Position numbers and translations under genes: made by a program
DNA from: Azospirillum sp. TSO22-1
Lineage (GTDB): Bacteria > Pseudomonadota > Alphaproteobacteria > Azospirillales > Azospirillaceae
Length of the DNA: 64,000 nt
Direction of reading: 5' to 3'
Assembly: GCF_003116015.1 (NCBI RefSeq)
Contig: NZ_LGQZ01000133.1
Location: forward strand, 1 to 64,000
Part shown: positions 1 through 7,901 of the stretch, one piece after another
How positions within the stretch are numbered: position 1 is the stretch's first letter
Layout of the letters: each line of letters begins with the position of its first letter
Notes under the pieces: model-generated
Seen by the model: only the letters and a program-made list of their open reading frames with translations
Databases searched by the model: none
Told to the model about the DNA's origin: nothing

Positions 1-519
1 CCCCAAAACCCCGGGAACCCCGACCCGCAAAGCCGACCGCCTGCGCATCCCTTCTCATTCGGTATTCGCTTGTCAAAGATCCCTGTCCCCTTCGAAGGAC
101 CGGACGCGTTTTCTTACCGGGAAGCCCGGCTCGATCCGCATCATCTGGTCTGGAAGATCGAAGGAGCGGCGGGCGATCGCCCGCAGCGGATGGTCTTTCT
201 AGCGCTTCCGCAATCGGCCGTCAAGGCCTTTTTGCGTCGGCTCCGTCCGTCTTGGCTACCGCCTTCGCGGCGCGCCGGACGGCCGGCACCAGAGATCCCA
301 TCACCCTCGGGCCTTCCAGGCCCGCCCCGTTCCTCGTCCGAAGCCGCTTCCGGCTCCGGCGTCCGACCGGGGAGCGGCTGTATAGGCGCCGGCGTTCGGA
401 CTGTCCAGAGGTTTTTTCACCCCGCGCTCTTGCCTCGCGGCGGCGCTCGGATACACTGGGTTCGTTCGTTTCGACTCACGGTGCCGGGTGCCGGACCTGT
501 CCCACGCAAGGACCATGGC
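1..519. other. Gene-free leading segment
   Basis: No convincing gene was found here. An open frame continuous with the downstream MarR gene runs through part of it, but its translation is low-complexity and resembles no family I know, and the true MarR start with its ribosome binding site lies at 520. A gene could end just before the window, so the left edge is not informative. Confidence 0.5.
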
Positions 520-984
520 ATGCGCCCCAGCGCGCGCACGACCGCCGAGGTGATGGCGCAGGTACTGCGCACCACGGCCAGTCTCGCCTTCACGGAGGGG
601 CTGAACCCGGCGCAATGGTCGGCGCTGCGCTACTTCGCGCAGGCAACGCCGAGCGCCCGCAGCGTCGTGGCGTTCGCGCGCTATCACGGCACCACCAAGG
701 GCACCGCCAGCCAGACCATCGCGGCGCTGCTGAAGAAGGGCCTGCTCGACCGGTCGCGCAGCGAGCGCGACCGGCGCACCGTGAACCTGGAGCTGACGGC
801 GGCCGGCCGTCTGGTTCTGGAGCACGACCCGCTCAACGAGCTGGCCGCGGCCATCGCCTCGCTGAGCGACGCACACCACCAGCACCTCGCCGAAGGGCTG
901 GACCAGGTGCTGCGCACGCTGCTGGTGCGCCGCTCGCGCCGCACCGGCGGCCCCGCGCCGCGCCGCGGAGAGGCGGCGGAGTGA
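520..984 (+). CDS. MarR-family transcriptional regulator
   Basis: A winged helix-turn-helix regulator of 154 residues, the usual MarR length. The core reads as MarR: an N-terminal dimerisation helix, then the recognition region around KGTASQTIAALLKKGLL (about residues 65-85), the wing with RSERDRRTVNLELT, and a C-terminal helix. The frame is open further upstream, but ATG 520 is preceded by AAGGA at 508-512 with 7 nt spacing, and only the part after it looks like the family. The C-terminal tail is Arg-rich. The ligand and targets cannot be told from sequence. The next gene, on the opposite strand, is not obviously linked to it. Confidence 0.85.
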   Translation: MRPSARTTAEVMAQVLRTTASLAFTEGLNPAQWSALRYFAQATPSARSVVAFARYHGTTKGTASQTIAALLKKGLLDRSRSERDRRTVNLELTAAGRLVLEHDPLNELAAAIASLSDAHHQHLAEGLDQVLRTLLVRRSRRTGGPAPRRGEAAE

Positions 985-1094
985 CGATCGGGGAGCCGTC
1001 CGTGCCGCGGACCCCACCCTTCCCGTCCCGCCGCGCCGGGGCTGACGGTCCGGACTAACGGCGGAGCGACGCCGGCCCGCCCCCTCCCGCGTCG

Positions 1095-1952
1095 TCACGG
1101 CGTGCGGGTCTTCGTCATGCCGGCCATGGCGCTGGCTCCGGCCCCCGTGCCGGTGCCCTGGCGGACGCGCAGGTTGTTCTGCACGTGGGTCACGCCGGAG
1201 ACGGACTCGGCCAGATCCTCGGCGCGGCGGCGGGCGCCGCGGTGATCGACGTGGCCGGCCAGCGTCACCTCGCCGCCGCTCACCGTCACCTCGATGTCCG
1301 AGGCGTCGACGTACGGGTCGTCGGTCAGGCGGTCGCTGACGTCCTCGCGGATGCGCTCGTCGGAGCGGGTGTAGCCGCGGGGGCCGCGGCCGCGATGGCT
1401 GCGCGCCTCGTCCACGCGGCGGCGGCGCTCGGCGTCCTCGTCACCGAACCAGGAGGCGACCTCGTCGCCCATGCGCTCCAGCCAGCCGCGCTCGCTCCCC
1501 TCGCGCATCCGGCGGGCGCGGTCGCGGGCATAGTCGCGGCCGAACTCCCGGCGGACCTGCCGGGCGCGGTCCTCGCGCATGCGGTCGGCATCGGTGCCGC
1601 CCCATTCGTCGTGGGCGTAATCGCGCAAGCCCCGGCCCTGGCCGAAACCGCGGCCGAGGTCGCGCCGCTCCCCGTAATCACGGTCGCGGTCATCGTCACC
1701 CCGCCCGCCGCCGCGAATCTGGAAGCCCTGGCGCTCGTAGTCGACGCCGCCGCGGCTGGTGCCGCCGCCGTAGTCTTCCGGCCCGAAGCGGCCTTCCCAC
1801 TCCTCGTCGCGGCCGTAGCGGCTGTACTGGTTCGGATCGGTGTTGCGGTGAACGTTCCGGTCCTCGCGGGTCCAGTCCCCGCGCCCCTCCATGCCGCGGT
1901 CGCGGCCAAGCCAGCGCCCGCGTTCGGCTTTCCAGCGGCGGTCGTCGTCCAT
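1095..1952 (-). CDS. BON-domain protein with highly charged N-terminal region
   Basis: A protein of 285 residues. The first two thirds are low-complexity and rich in Arg, Asp and Gly (many RD, DR and RDY pairs), probably disordered. A short SWFGDEDAERRR segment follows, and then a C-terminal BON domain (about residues 210-275) with the pattern SDERIREDVSDRLTDD, VSGGEVTLAGHV and GVTHVQNNLRV. BON domains are usually linked to envelope or membrane association and stress. No signal peptide is visible at the chosen start. ATG 1952 is chosen over the longer frame because GGGAGGAG lies 7-8 nt upstream. The function is unknown. Confidence 0.8.
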   Translation of the reverse strand: MDDDRRWKAERGRWLGRDRGMEGRGDWTREDRNVHRNTDPNQYSRYGRDEEWEGRFGPEDYGGGTSRGGVDYERQGFQIRGGGRGDDDRDRDYGERRDLGRGFGQGRGLRDYAHDEWGGTDADRMREDRARQVRREFGRDYARDRARRMREGSERGWLERMGDEVASWFGDEDAERRRRVDEARSHRGRGPRGYTRSDERIREDVSDRLTDDPYVDASDIEVTVSGGEVTLAGHVDHRGARRRAEDLAESVSGVTHVQNNLRVRQGTGTGAGASAMAGMTKTRTP

Positions 1953-2017
1953 CTCGGGCTCCTCCCGGTTCTGCCATCCTGTCGGGCACAACACGGGGAA
2001 CGGAGCGCCGTTCCGGA

Positions 2018-3058
2018 TCAGACGCGCGGGAAGGCGCGCACCCGCTCGATCTGCACGGCACAGCGGTGGCCGAGGCGCAGGCCGATCTGCGCCAGCCGGT
2101 CGCGCGGCATCTCGGCCTCGAGGATCTGCCCGGCCAATCCGACCTCGATGCGCGCCTGCGGGCCAACGGTGACGACGCCCAGCACGTTGCCCGGCCCCTC
2201 CGGGTCGGGCGACAGCGTCACGTCGTGCGGGCGGATGAAGGCGACGGCCGGGCCCTGCACCGGGTCGCCGGTCGCCACCCGCAGGGCGCCGCCGGCCAGC
2301 GCCGCGATGCCGCCATCCACCACGCAGTCCAGCCGGTTCACCTGCCCGAGGAACTCGTAGACGAAGGTGGAGGCGGGGTTGTCGTACACCTCGGCCGGGG
2401 TGCCGACCTGCTCGATGCGGCCCTGGCTCATCACCACGACGCGGTCGGCCAGCTCCAGCGCCTCCTCCTGGTCGTGAGTGACGAAGACCGAGGTGATGTG
2501 CATCTCGTCGTGCAGGCCGCGCAGCCAGCGGCGCAGCTCCTTGCGCACCTTGGCGTCGAGCGCGCCGAACGGCTCGTCGAGCAGCAGCACCTTGGGCTCG
2601 ATGGCCAGCGCCCGCGCCAGCGCCACGCGCTGCCGCTGGCCGCCGGACAGCTGCGCCGGGTAGCGGTCGGCGAAGGGGGCGAGCTGGACGAGGCGCAGCA
2701 GCTCCTCGACCCGGCGGCGGATCTCGGCGTTGGGCAGCCGCTCGCCGCGCGGGCGGACCTTCAGGCCGAAGGCGACGTTATCGAGCACCGTCATGTGGCG
2801 GAACAGCGCGTAGTGCTGGAACACGAAGCCGACGCCGCGCTCGCGCGGCTTCAGGCCCAGCGCCTCCTCGCCGTGCAGCTGGAGCGAGCCGGTGTCCGGC
2901 TGCTCCAGCCCGGCCATGATGCGCAGCAGCGTCGTCTTGCCCGACCCCGAGGGGCCGAGCAGCGCCAGCAGCTCGCCGGTGCGCACCTCGAGGTCGACCG
3001 TGTCCAGCGCCTGGTAGTCGCCGAAGCGCTTGGAGATTCCCGAAAGCCGAAGACCCAT
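2018..3058 (-). CDS. cysA: Sulfate/thiosulfate ABC transporter ATP-binding protein CysA
   Basis: The cytoplasmic ATPase of the sulfate/thiosulfate importer, 346 residues. Walker A is GPSGSGKTT (about 35-43), the ABC signature LSGGQRQR (about 136), Walker B VLLLDEPFGALD (about 157-168), and the switch histidine lies in FVTHDQEEA. The C-terminal TOBE-like regulatory domain contains the FIRPHDV segment typical of CysA. It is the last gene of a minus-strand operon sbp-cysT-cysW-cysA, 9 nt after cysW. The whole operon context makes the substrate assignment secure at the level of sulfate or thiosulfate. Confidence 0.95.
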   Translation of the reverse strand: MGLRLSGISKRFGDYQALDTVDLEVRTGELLALLGPSGSGKTTLLRIMAGLEQPDTGSLQLHGEEALGLKPRERGVGFVFQHYALFRHMTVLDNVAFGLKVRPRGERLPNAEIRRRVEELLRLVQLAPFADRYPAQLSGGQRQRVALARALAIEPKVLLLDEPFGALDAKVRKELRRWLRGLHDEMHITSVFVTHDQEEALELADRVVVMSQGRIEQVGTPAEVYDNPASTFVYEFLGQVNRLDCVVDGGIAALAGGALRVATGDPVQGPAVAFIRPHDVTLSPDPEGPGNVLGVVTVGPQARIEVGLAGQILEAEMPRDRLAQIGLRLGHRCAVQIERVRAFPRV

Positions 3059-3067
3059 GACCGTTTC

Positions 3068-3931
3068 CTATCCACCCCGCCGCGTCGCCGCCAGCTCGTG
3101 CCCGAACCGCCACTCCAGCACCGTCTTGGCCGCGAGCGTGACCAGGGCGAGGAGGGCCAGAACCGACGCGACCGCGAAGGCGGCGACGAAGTTGTATTCG
3201 TTATAGAGGATCTCGACGTGCAGCGGCATGGTGTTGGTCTCGCCGCGAATGTGGCCGGAGACGACGGACACCGCGCCGAACTCGCCCATCGCGCGGGCGT
3301 TGCACAGCAGCACGCCGTACAGCAGGCCCCACTTGATGTTGGGCAACGTCACCCGCCAGAAGGTCTGCCAGCCGGACGCACCCAGCACGATGGCGGCCTC
3401 CTCCTCCTCCGTCCCCTGCTCCTGCATCAGCGGGATCAGCTCGCGCGCGACGAAGGGGAAGGTGACGAAGATGGTGGCCAGCACCAGGCCCGGCAGGGCG
3501 AAGATGATCTGCACGTCGTGCTCGCGCAGCCATGGCCCCAGCAGGCCGTTCAGCCCGAACAGCAGCACGTAGACCATGCCGGAGATCACCGGCGATACCG
3601 AGAACGGCAGGTCGATCAGCGTGATCAGCAGGTGCTTGCCGTGGAAGTCGAACTTGGCGATGCACCAGGAGGCGCAGACGCCGAACAGCAGGTTCAGCGG
3701 CACCGCGATTCCCGCGGTCATCAGGGTCAGCTTGATCGCCGACAGCGCGTCCGGCTCCTGCAGCGCGTTCCAGTAGGCGCCGACGCCGCGCTTCAGCGCC
3801 TCGACGAACACCACGGTCAGCGGCAGCAGCAGGAACAGCCCGAGGAAGGCCAGCGCCGCGACGATCAGCGCCGCGCGCAGCCAGAGCGGCTCGACCAGCG
3901 TCGAGCGCGAGGCGTGGGCTTCACCGGGCAT
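3068..3931 (-). CDS. cysW: Sulfate ABC transporter permease CysW
   Basis: The inner-membrane permease subunit, 287 residues with about six hydrophobic segments. The binding-protein-dependent transport motif (EEAAIVLGASGWQTFWRVTLPNIKWGL, read here only as EEAA...G...LPNI) lies near residues 170-195, and HIRGETNTMPLHVEILYNEY-type sequence near the C-terminus is characteristic of CysW as opposed to CysT. It pairs with CysT to form the channel driven by CysA. The start overlaps the end of cysT by 11 bp, which suggests translational coupling. Confidence 0.94.
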   Translation of the reverse strand: MPGEAHASRSTLVEPLWLRAALIVAALAFLGLFLLLPLTVVFVEALKRGVGAYWNALQEPDALSAIKLTLMTAGIAVPLNLLFGVCASWCIAKFDFHGKHLLITLIDLPFSVSPVISGMVYVLLFGLNGLLGPWLREHDVQIIFALPGLVLATIFVTFPFVARELIPLMQEQGTEEEEAAIVLGASGWQTFWRVTLPNIKWGLLYGVLLCNARAMGEFGAVSVVSGHIRGETNTMPLHVEILYNEYNFVAAFAVASVLALLALVTLAAKTVLEWRFGHELAATRRGG

Positions 3932-4799
3932 GACGCCTCCGCATCCAGGCCTGCAGCAGGTTGAGGACGAGCAGCATCGCGAACGACACCAGCAGCATCA
4001 GCATACCGACCGCGGCGGCCCCGGCGAAGTCGTACTGCTCCAGCTTGATGACGATCAGCAGCGGGGCGATCTCGGTGACGCCCGGCATGTTGCCGGCGAT
4101 GAAGATGACCGAGCCGTACTCCCCCACCCCGCGGGCGAAGGCCAGCGCGAAGCCGGTCAGCAGCGCCGGCATCAGCGCCGGCAGGATGACGTGGCGGAAG
4201 GTCTGCCAGCGCGACGCGCCCAGACAGGCGGCGGCCTCCTCCTCCTCCGGCGGCAGGTCCTGCAGCACCGGTTCCACCGTGCGCACCACGAAGGGCAGGC
4301 CGATGAAGGTCAGCGCGATGGCGATGCCCAGCGGCGTGAACGCCACCTTCATGCCGAACCAGTCCTTCAGCAGCGCGCCCACCCAGCCGTTCGGCGCGTA
4401 CAGCGCGGTCAGCGCGATGCCGGCCACCGCAGTCGGCAGCGCGAAGGGCAGGTCGACGAAGGCGTCGATGATGCGCTTGCCCGGAAAGCGGTAACGCACC
4501 AGCACCCAGGCGACCAGCAGCCCGGCCACGGCATTGACCGCGGCGCCGACCAGCGACAGCCCGAAGCTGACCTTGAAGGCCGACAGCACGCGCTCCGTCG
4601 CCAGCGCGGTCCACAGACCGCCGAAGCCCAGCCCGGCGGCCTTCACCGCCAGCGCCGCCAGCGGCAGCAGCACGATGACGCTGAGGTACGTCACCGTGAT
4701 GCCGAGCGTCAGCCGGAAGCCGGGAATGATGGTTGGACGCATCAGAACCGTGCCCCCGCGGTGCAGGGGCACGGGTTCAGCCAAGGAGACCGCCGACAC
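3921..4799 (-). CDS. cysT: Sulfate ABC transporter permease CysT (CysU)
   Basis: The second permease subunit, 292 residues from a GTG start at 4799. A GGGAGCG sequence upstream supports this start; ATG 4742 (MRPTIIPGF) is a plausible alternative 19 codons in. Six membrane segments are apparent. The EAA loop is EEEEAAACLGASRWQTF with LPAL following, and the region FVDLPFALPTAVAGIALTALY is typical of CysT. The gene begins 3 bp after the sbp stop codon and overlaps cysW, so all four transport genes are probably translated from one mRNA. Confidence 0.93.
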   Translation of the reverse strand: MSAVSLAEPVPLHRGGTVLMRPTIIPGFRLTLGITVTYLSVIVLLPLAALAVKAAGLGFGGLWTALATERVLSAFKVSFGLSLVGAAVNAVAGLLVAWVLVRYRFPGKRIIDAFVDLPFALPTAVAGIALTALYAPNGWVGALLKDWFGMKVAFTPLGIAIALTFIGLPFVVRTVEPVLQDLPPEEEEAAACLGASRWQTFRHVILPALMPALLTGFALAFARGVGEYGSVIFIAGNMPGVTEIAPLLIVIKLEQYDFAGAAAVGMLMLLVSFAMLLVLNLLQAWMRRRHAR

Positions 4800-4802
4800 G
4801 GA

Positions 4803-5819
4803 TCAGCGCGCTCCCGAGATCTGGTCGAAGACCCCGCCGTCCGAGAAATGCTGCTTCTGCGCCTCACGCCACCCCCCGAAGGCCTGATCGACGGTGACGA
4901 GCCTAACATTGGCGAAGCGGTTCGCATACTGGGCGCCGGCCAGTTCCGGGTGGCGGGGGCGGTAGTAGTGCTTGGCGGCCAGTTCCTGGCCCTCACGGGT
5001 GTAGAGGAACTGCAGGTAGGCCTCGGCCACCTTGCGGGTGCCCTTGCGGTCCACCACCGAATCGACCACGGCGACCGACGGCTCGGCCAGCACCGACAGC
5101 GACGGGGTGACGATCTCGAACTTGTCGGCGCCGAACTCCTGCAGCGACAGGTACGCCTCGTTCTCCCAGGCCAGCAGCACGTCGCCCAGCTCGCGCTGGG
5201 TGAAGGTGACGGTGGAGCCGCGCGCACCGCTGTCCAGCACCGGCACGTTCTTGAACAGCTTCTGCACGAATTCCTTGGCCTTGCCCTCGTCGCCGCCGTT
5301 CTTCTCGCGGGCGTAGGCCCAGGCGGCGAGGTAGTTCCAGCGCGCCCCGCCCGAGGTCTTCGGGTTCGGCGTGATGACCTGGACGCCCGGCTTGATCAGG
5401 TCGTCCCAGTCCTTGATCTGCTTGGGGTTGCCCTTGCGCACCAGGAACACGATGGTCGAGGTGTAGGGGGCGGAATTCTCTGGCAGGCGCTTGATCCAGT
5501 CCTTGCCGATCAGCCCGGCGTCGGCGATGGCATCGACGTCGTAGGCGAGCGCCAGCGTCACCACGTCGGCGGCCAGCCCGTCGATGACCGAGCGCGCCTG
5601 CTTGCCGGAGCCGCCGTGCGACTGCTTGACGGTCAGCTTCTCGCCGGTCTCCGTCTGCCACTTCTTGGCGAACAGCTGGTTGAACTCGGTGTAGAATTCC
5701 CGGGTCGGGTCGTACGAGACGTTGAGGATCGGCTCGGACGTGGTGGCGGCGCGGGCGCCGAGGGCGGCCAGCGCGACGCCGGCGGCGACCAGGAGCGGGC
5801 GGAAGCGAATCGACAGCAT
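4803..5819 (-). CDS. sbp: Periplasmic sulfate-binding protein
   Basis: The periplasmic solute receptor of the sulfate importer, 338 residues. A signal peptide (LLVAAGVALAALGARA, cleavage near residue 24) precedes the mature protein. Family landmarks are LNVSYDPTREFYTEFN, SHGGSGKQARSVIDGL, PNPKTSGGARWNYLAAW and an FGGWREAQKQHF-type end. The first gene of the transport operon is usually the most expressed. An AGGGA sequence precedes the ATG. The upstream region holds a CACAC/GTGTG dyad (5851-5866) that may be its operator. It could equally be called CysP, since sulfate and thiosulfate receptors are hard to separate by eye. Confidence 0.92.
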   Translation of the reverse strand: MLSIRFRPLLVAAGVALAALGARAATTSEPILNVSYDPTREFYTEFNQLFAKKWQTETGEKLTVKQSHGGSGKQARSVIDGLAADVVTLALAYDVDAIADAGLIGKDWIKRLPENSAPYTSTIVFLVRKGNPKQIKDWDDLIKPGVQVITPNPKTSGGARWNYLAAWAYAREKNGGDEGKAKEFVQKLFKNVPVLDSGARGSTVTFTQRELGDVLLAWENEAYLSLQEFGADKFEIVTPSLSVLAEPSVAVVDSVVDRKGTRKVAEAYLQFLYTREGQELAAKHYYRPRHPELAGAQYANRFANVRLVTVDQAFGGWREAQKQHFSDGGVFDQISGAR

Positions 5820-5850
5820 GCGCGTTTCCCTGAATTGCGGGGCGGGTAAT

Positions 5851-5866
5851 CACACTTGATCGTGTG
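5851..5866. promoter_or_regulatory. CACAC-N6-GTGTG dyad upstream of sbp
   Basis: A 16-bp imperfect palindrome with perfect CACAC/GTGTG arms around TTGATC, 31-46 bp upstream of the sbp start codon. An AT-rich tract (about 5875-5897) lies just further upstream. Its position suits an operator or activator site for the sulfate operon. The neighbouring Rrf2 regulator is the obvious candidate partner, but that link is inference. Confidence 0.4.
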
Positions 5867-6047
5867 TGGTACGCATTTTTGTTTTTCTAGTTTCTTCATG
5901 GAGAATGTCGCAAGAATGCCCGGCTGGGAAGCCCCTTTTCGCGAGGCACAACGAGTTTCCCGGTGGGCACGCGCAAAAGCCAGCCAACTCAAACACTTGA
6001 GCAGGGCGGAGGTGCCGGGGATTTTTTGGGGAGGTGCCAGGGCCGAA

Positions 6048-6220
6048 CCCCCACCCCATCCCTCCCCCGCTTCGCAGAGGAGGGGGCAATGCGGCGGAGT
6101 TCCCTCCCCTGCGATAGCGGGGGCGTGGAGCCGACGGCGCAGCCGGACGGGCGCCGAAGGCGGTCGTAGGCGGAACGCGGTCGCCCGACTTGCGGGCGAC
6201 CGTGGTTAGGGTGGGGGCAA
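6048..6220. repeat. GC-rich inverted-repeat element, copy with inserted hairpins
   Basis: This intergenic element between rrf2 and sbp begins with C5ACCCC and ends with GGGTGGGGGCAA, like six other copies in the window. Its inner part has the CCCTCCCCTGCGATAGCGGGGG arm also seen at 16498-16519. After that arm about 80 bp (6124-6204) are present that other copies lack, including a tight hairpin with 9-bp arms GGTCGCCCG/CGGGCGACC at 6179-6201 and loop ACTTG. Confidence 0.75.
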
Positions 6221-6228
6221 GTGCGTGG

Positions 6229-6681
6229 TCAGATGTCGAAATTCGCCGGCAGTTCGCCGACCGACTGCCGGTGGCGCAGCGCGTCGGCCAGCGTGCGGTT
6301 GTCGAGCACATCCGCGGTGGCGTCGCGCACCTGGATCATCAGCCAGCGCGTCGAGCAGGTCGCCGGATCCTCGCAATCCGTGCACGGCTTGAACGCGTTC
6401 TTGCTGGCGCAGGGAATCGGCGCGATGTGGCCGTCCATCAGGCGGATCACCTCGCCGAAGGTGATCTCCGGCGGCGTGCGGGCGAGTCGGTAGCCGCCGC
6501 TCTTGCCGCGCTTGGCGAACAGCAGGCCGGCCTTGCGCAGCTCCACCAGGATCGCCTCGAGGAACTTGCGGGGGATGTTCTCGCGCTCGGCGATATCGGC
6601 GATCAGCACGAGGTCGTCCCCCGGCTGCTCGGCCAGCATGATCAGCGCGCGCAGCGCGTATTTGGCTTTCTGGGACAGCAT
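6229..6681 (-). CDS. Rrf2-family transcriptional regulator with four-cysteine cluster
   Basis: A regulator of 150 residues, the usual Rrf2 length. The N-terminal winged helix starts MLSQKAKYALRALIMLAEQP and includes the IPRKFLEAILVELRKAGLL recognition region and the GGYRLAR wing. The effector part contains Cys91, Cys100, Cys103 and Cys109 (spacing C-x8-C-x2-C-x5-C), a possible Fe-S or redox-sensing cluster. The spacing differs from the IscR pattern I know. It lies upstream of, and is codirectional with, the sulfate import operon, so regulation of sulfur assimilation is a reasonable inference. ATG 6681 is chosen because the family always begins with this ML(S/T)xKxxYAL motif. Confidence 0.88.
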   Translation of the reverse strand: MLSQKAKYALRALIMLAEQPGDDLVLIADIAERENIPRKFLEAILVELRKAGLLFAKRGKSGGYRLARTPPEITFGEVIRLMDGHIAPIPCASKNAFKPCTDCEDPATCSTRWLMIQVRDATADVLDNRTLADALRHRQSVGELPANFDI

Positions 6682-6759
6682 CGCGCCGCCACCATGCGGC
6701 GGATGCCCCTTGCCGGTCAAGGACTTGCGGCGCCCCTGGGGCGGGGCGCCGCAACAGCG

Positions 6760-7365
6760 TCAGCCGATGCCCTCGGCCGCCAGCGCCTCGCGCACCGCCG
6801 GACGCTCGCCGACGCGGGCGAAATAGGCGGCGACGTTCGGCCACGTGGCCAGGTCGAGGCCCATCGGCGCCGCCCAGCGCAGCACGGTGAAGGCGTAGGC
6901 GTCGGCGATGGTGAACGACTCGCCGGCCAGGAAGCGGCTGTCCGCGAGACGCCGGTCGAGCACGCCGAACTTGGCGGCCAGCAGCTCCTTCAGCGTCGCC
7001 TTGAAGGCGTCCGGCGTGGTCGGGCGGAACAGCGGGCTGAAGGTCTTGTGCAGCTCGGTGCCGACGAAGTTCAGCCATTCCAGCACGCGGTAGCGCTCCA
7101 GCGAGCCGTGCGCCGGGACGAGGCCCTTGGCCGGCGCCTTGTCGGCGACGAACTGCAGGATCACCGGCCCCTCGGTGAGGATGCCGCCCTCGTCGAGGCC
7201 GAGGGTGGGCACCTGCCCCTTCGGGTTGACGGCCAGGAAATCGCCGCCGTCCTCGGTCTTCTTGGCCGCAAGGTCCACCTTGACGAGGTCGAACGGCAGC
7301 CCGGCCTCGCGCAGCACGATGTGCGACGCGAGCGAGCAGGCGCCGGGCTTCAGGTACAGCTTCAT
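6760..7365 (-). CDS. gstA: Glutathione S-transferase (beta-class like)
   Basis: A cytosolic protein of 201 residues, the normal GST length. The N-terminal thioredoxin-like domain starts MKLYLKPGACSLASHIVLRE. The Cys in GACSLA (Cys9) matches the catalytic-region Cys of beta-class bacterial GSTs. NPKGQVPTL supplies the cis-proline glutathione-binding loop, and TEGPVIL follows. The all-helical C-terminal domain ends with FTIADAYAFTVLRW, the conserved N-capping box. It would conjugate or reduce substrates using glutathione. It stands alone in its transcription unit. Confidence 0.9.
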   Translation of the reverse strand: MKLYLKPGACSLASHIVLREAGLPFDLVKVDLAAKKTEDGGDFLAVNPKGQVPTLGLDEGGILTEGPVILQFVADKAPAKGLVPAHGSLERYRVLEWLNFVGTELHKTFSPLFRPTTPDAFKATLKELLAAKFGVLDRRLADSRFLAGESFTIADAYAFTVLRWAAPMGLDLATWPNVAAYFARVGERPAVREALAAEGIG

Positions 7366-7468
7366 GTCTCCATCCCCTGGGATTTAGGCGTTGGGGACCC
7401 AGGCTAACCCGCGGCGGCACCGCCCGTTAAGGGGCTGCGTCCGCAACGGAGTGTTGCGTCGCGGGCGC

Positions 7469-7822
7469 TCAAAGCGCGGGCGCGCAGCCGTAGACGGCGG
7501 CGGTGGGGTCGCGCGGATGCTCCCGATTCGGGGCGGCGCGCCAGGGCGGCGGCGACAGCCACGCGGGCTGGGCGGCGCAGGCGGCCCGCGGCGCGGCGGG
7601 GGTGAGCGACCACAGCGGCCCGTCGGCCGGCAGTTGGGCGCGGCCGGGCACGTCGGCGATGCGGCCGTAGCTGACCGGATAGGGGTTGCCGCCCGGCATC
7701 CCGCCGTCGCGAATCGGCGACGCCATTCCGGCCACGGCCGCCGGCAGCGCGCCCAGCACGTACATGCCCGGCGCACAGCCCGTCAGGGCCAGGAGGACGG
7801 CGAGGGGGAGAAGGGTGCGCAT
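7469..7822 (-). CDS. Small proline-rich lipoprotein
   Basis: A putative secreted lipoprotein of 117 residues. Its N-terminus (MRTLLPLAVLLALTGCAPG) is a lipoprotein signal peptide with lipobox LTGC, so the mature N-terminus would be Cys16. The mature part is rich in Pro and Ala with no family I recognise; it includes PYPVSYGRIADVPGRAQLP. Two further Cys residues and a C-terminal CAPAL are visible. Overlapping frames exist, but this one is supported by the clear lipobox. Its neighbours give no functional hint. Confidence 0.6.
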   Translation of the reverse strand: MRTLLPLAVLLALTGCAPGMYVLGALPAAVAGMASPIRDGGMPGGNPYPVSYGRIADVPGRAQLPADGPLWSLTPAAPRAACAAQPAWLSPPPWRAAPNREHPRDPTAAVYGCAPAL

Positions 7823-7901
7823 GGGCCGGACTCCCGGTTCCTTGCGCCCACCCTAACCCTCCCCCGCCGGGCGGTGGAGGGGGGTATCCGTGGCTATCCC
7901 A

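Noticed and set aside
70..519. N-terminal extension of the MarR gene
   Set aside because: The frame is open but the residues are low-complexity and a good ribosome binding site precedes ATG 520, where the family begins.
1185..4494. Long plus-strand frames opposite the BON gene and the sulfate operon
   Set aside because: They are mirror frames of GC-rich minus-strand genes; their translations are Ala/Arg/Gly-rich or Arg/Gln-rich without any family pattern.
7384..7776. Alternative minus-strand frame overlapping the lipoprotein
   Set aside because: It is Arg/Pro-rich without motifs; the overlapping frame has a clean lipobox.
7850..7890. Full copy of the GC-rich repeat between the lipoprotein and hybrid-kinase genes
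   Set aside because: Only a short CCCTAACCCTCCCCCGCC...GGTGGAGGGGGG stretch is present, without the matching far edge; at most it is a remnant.
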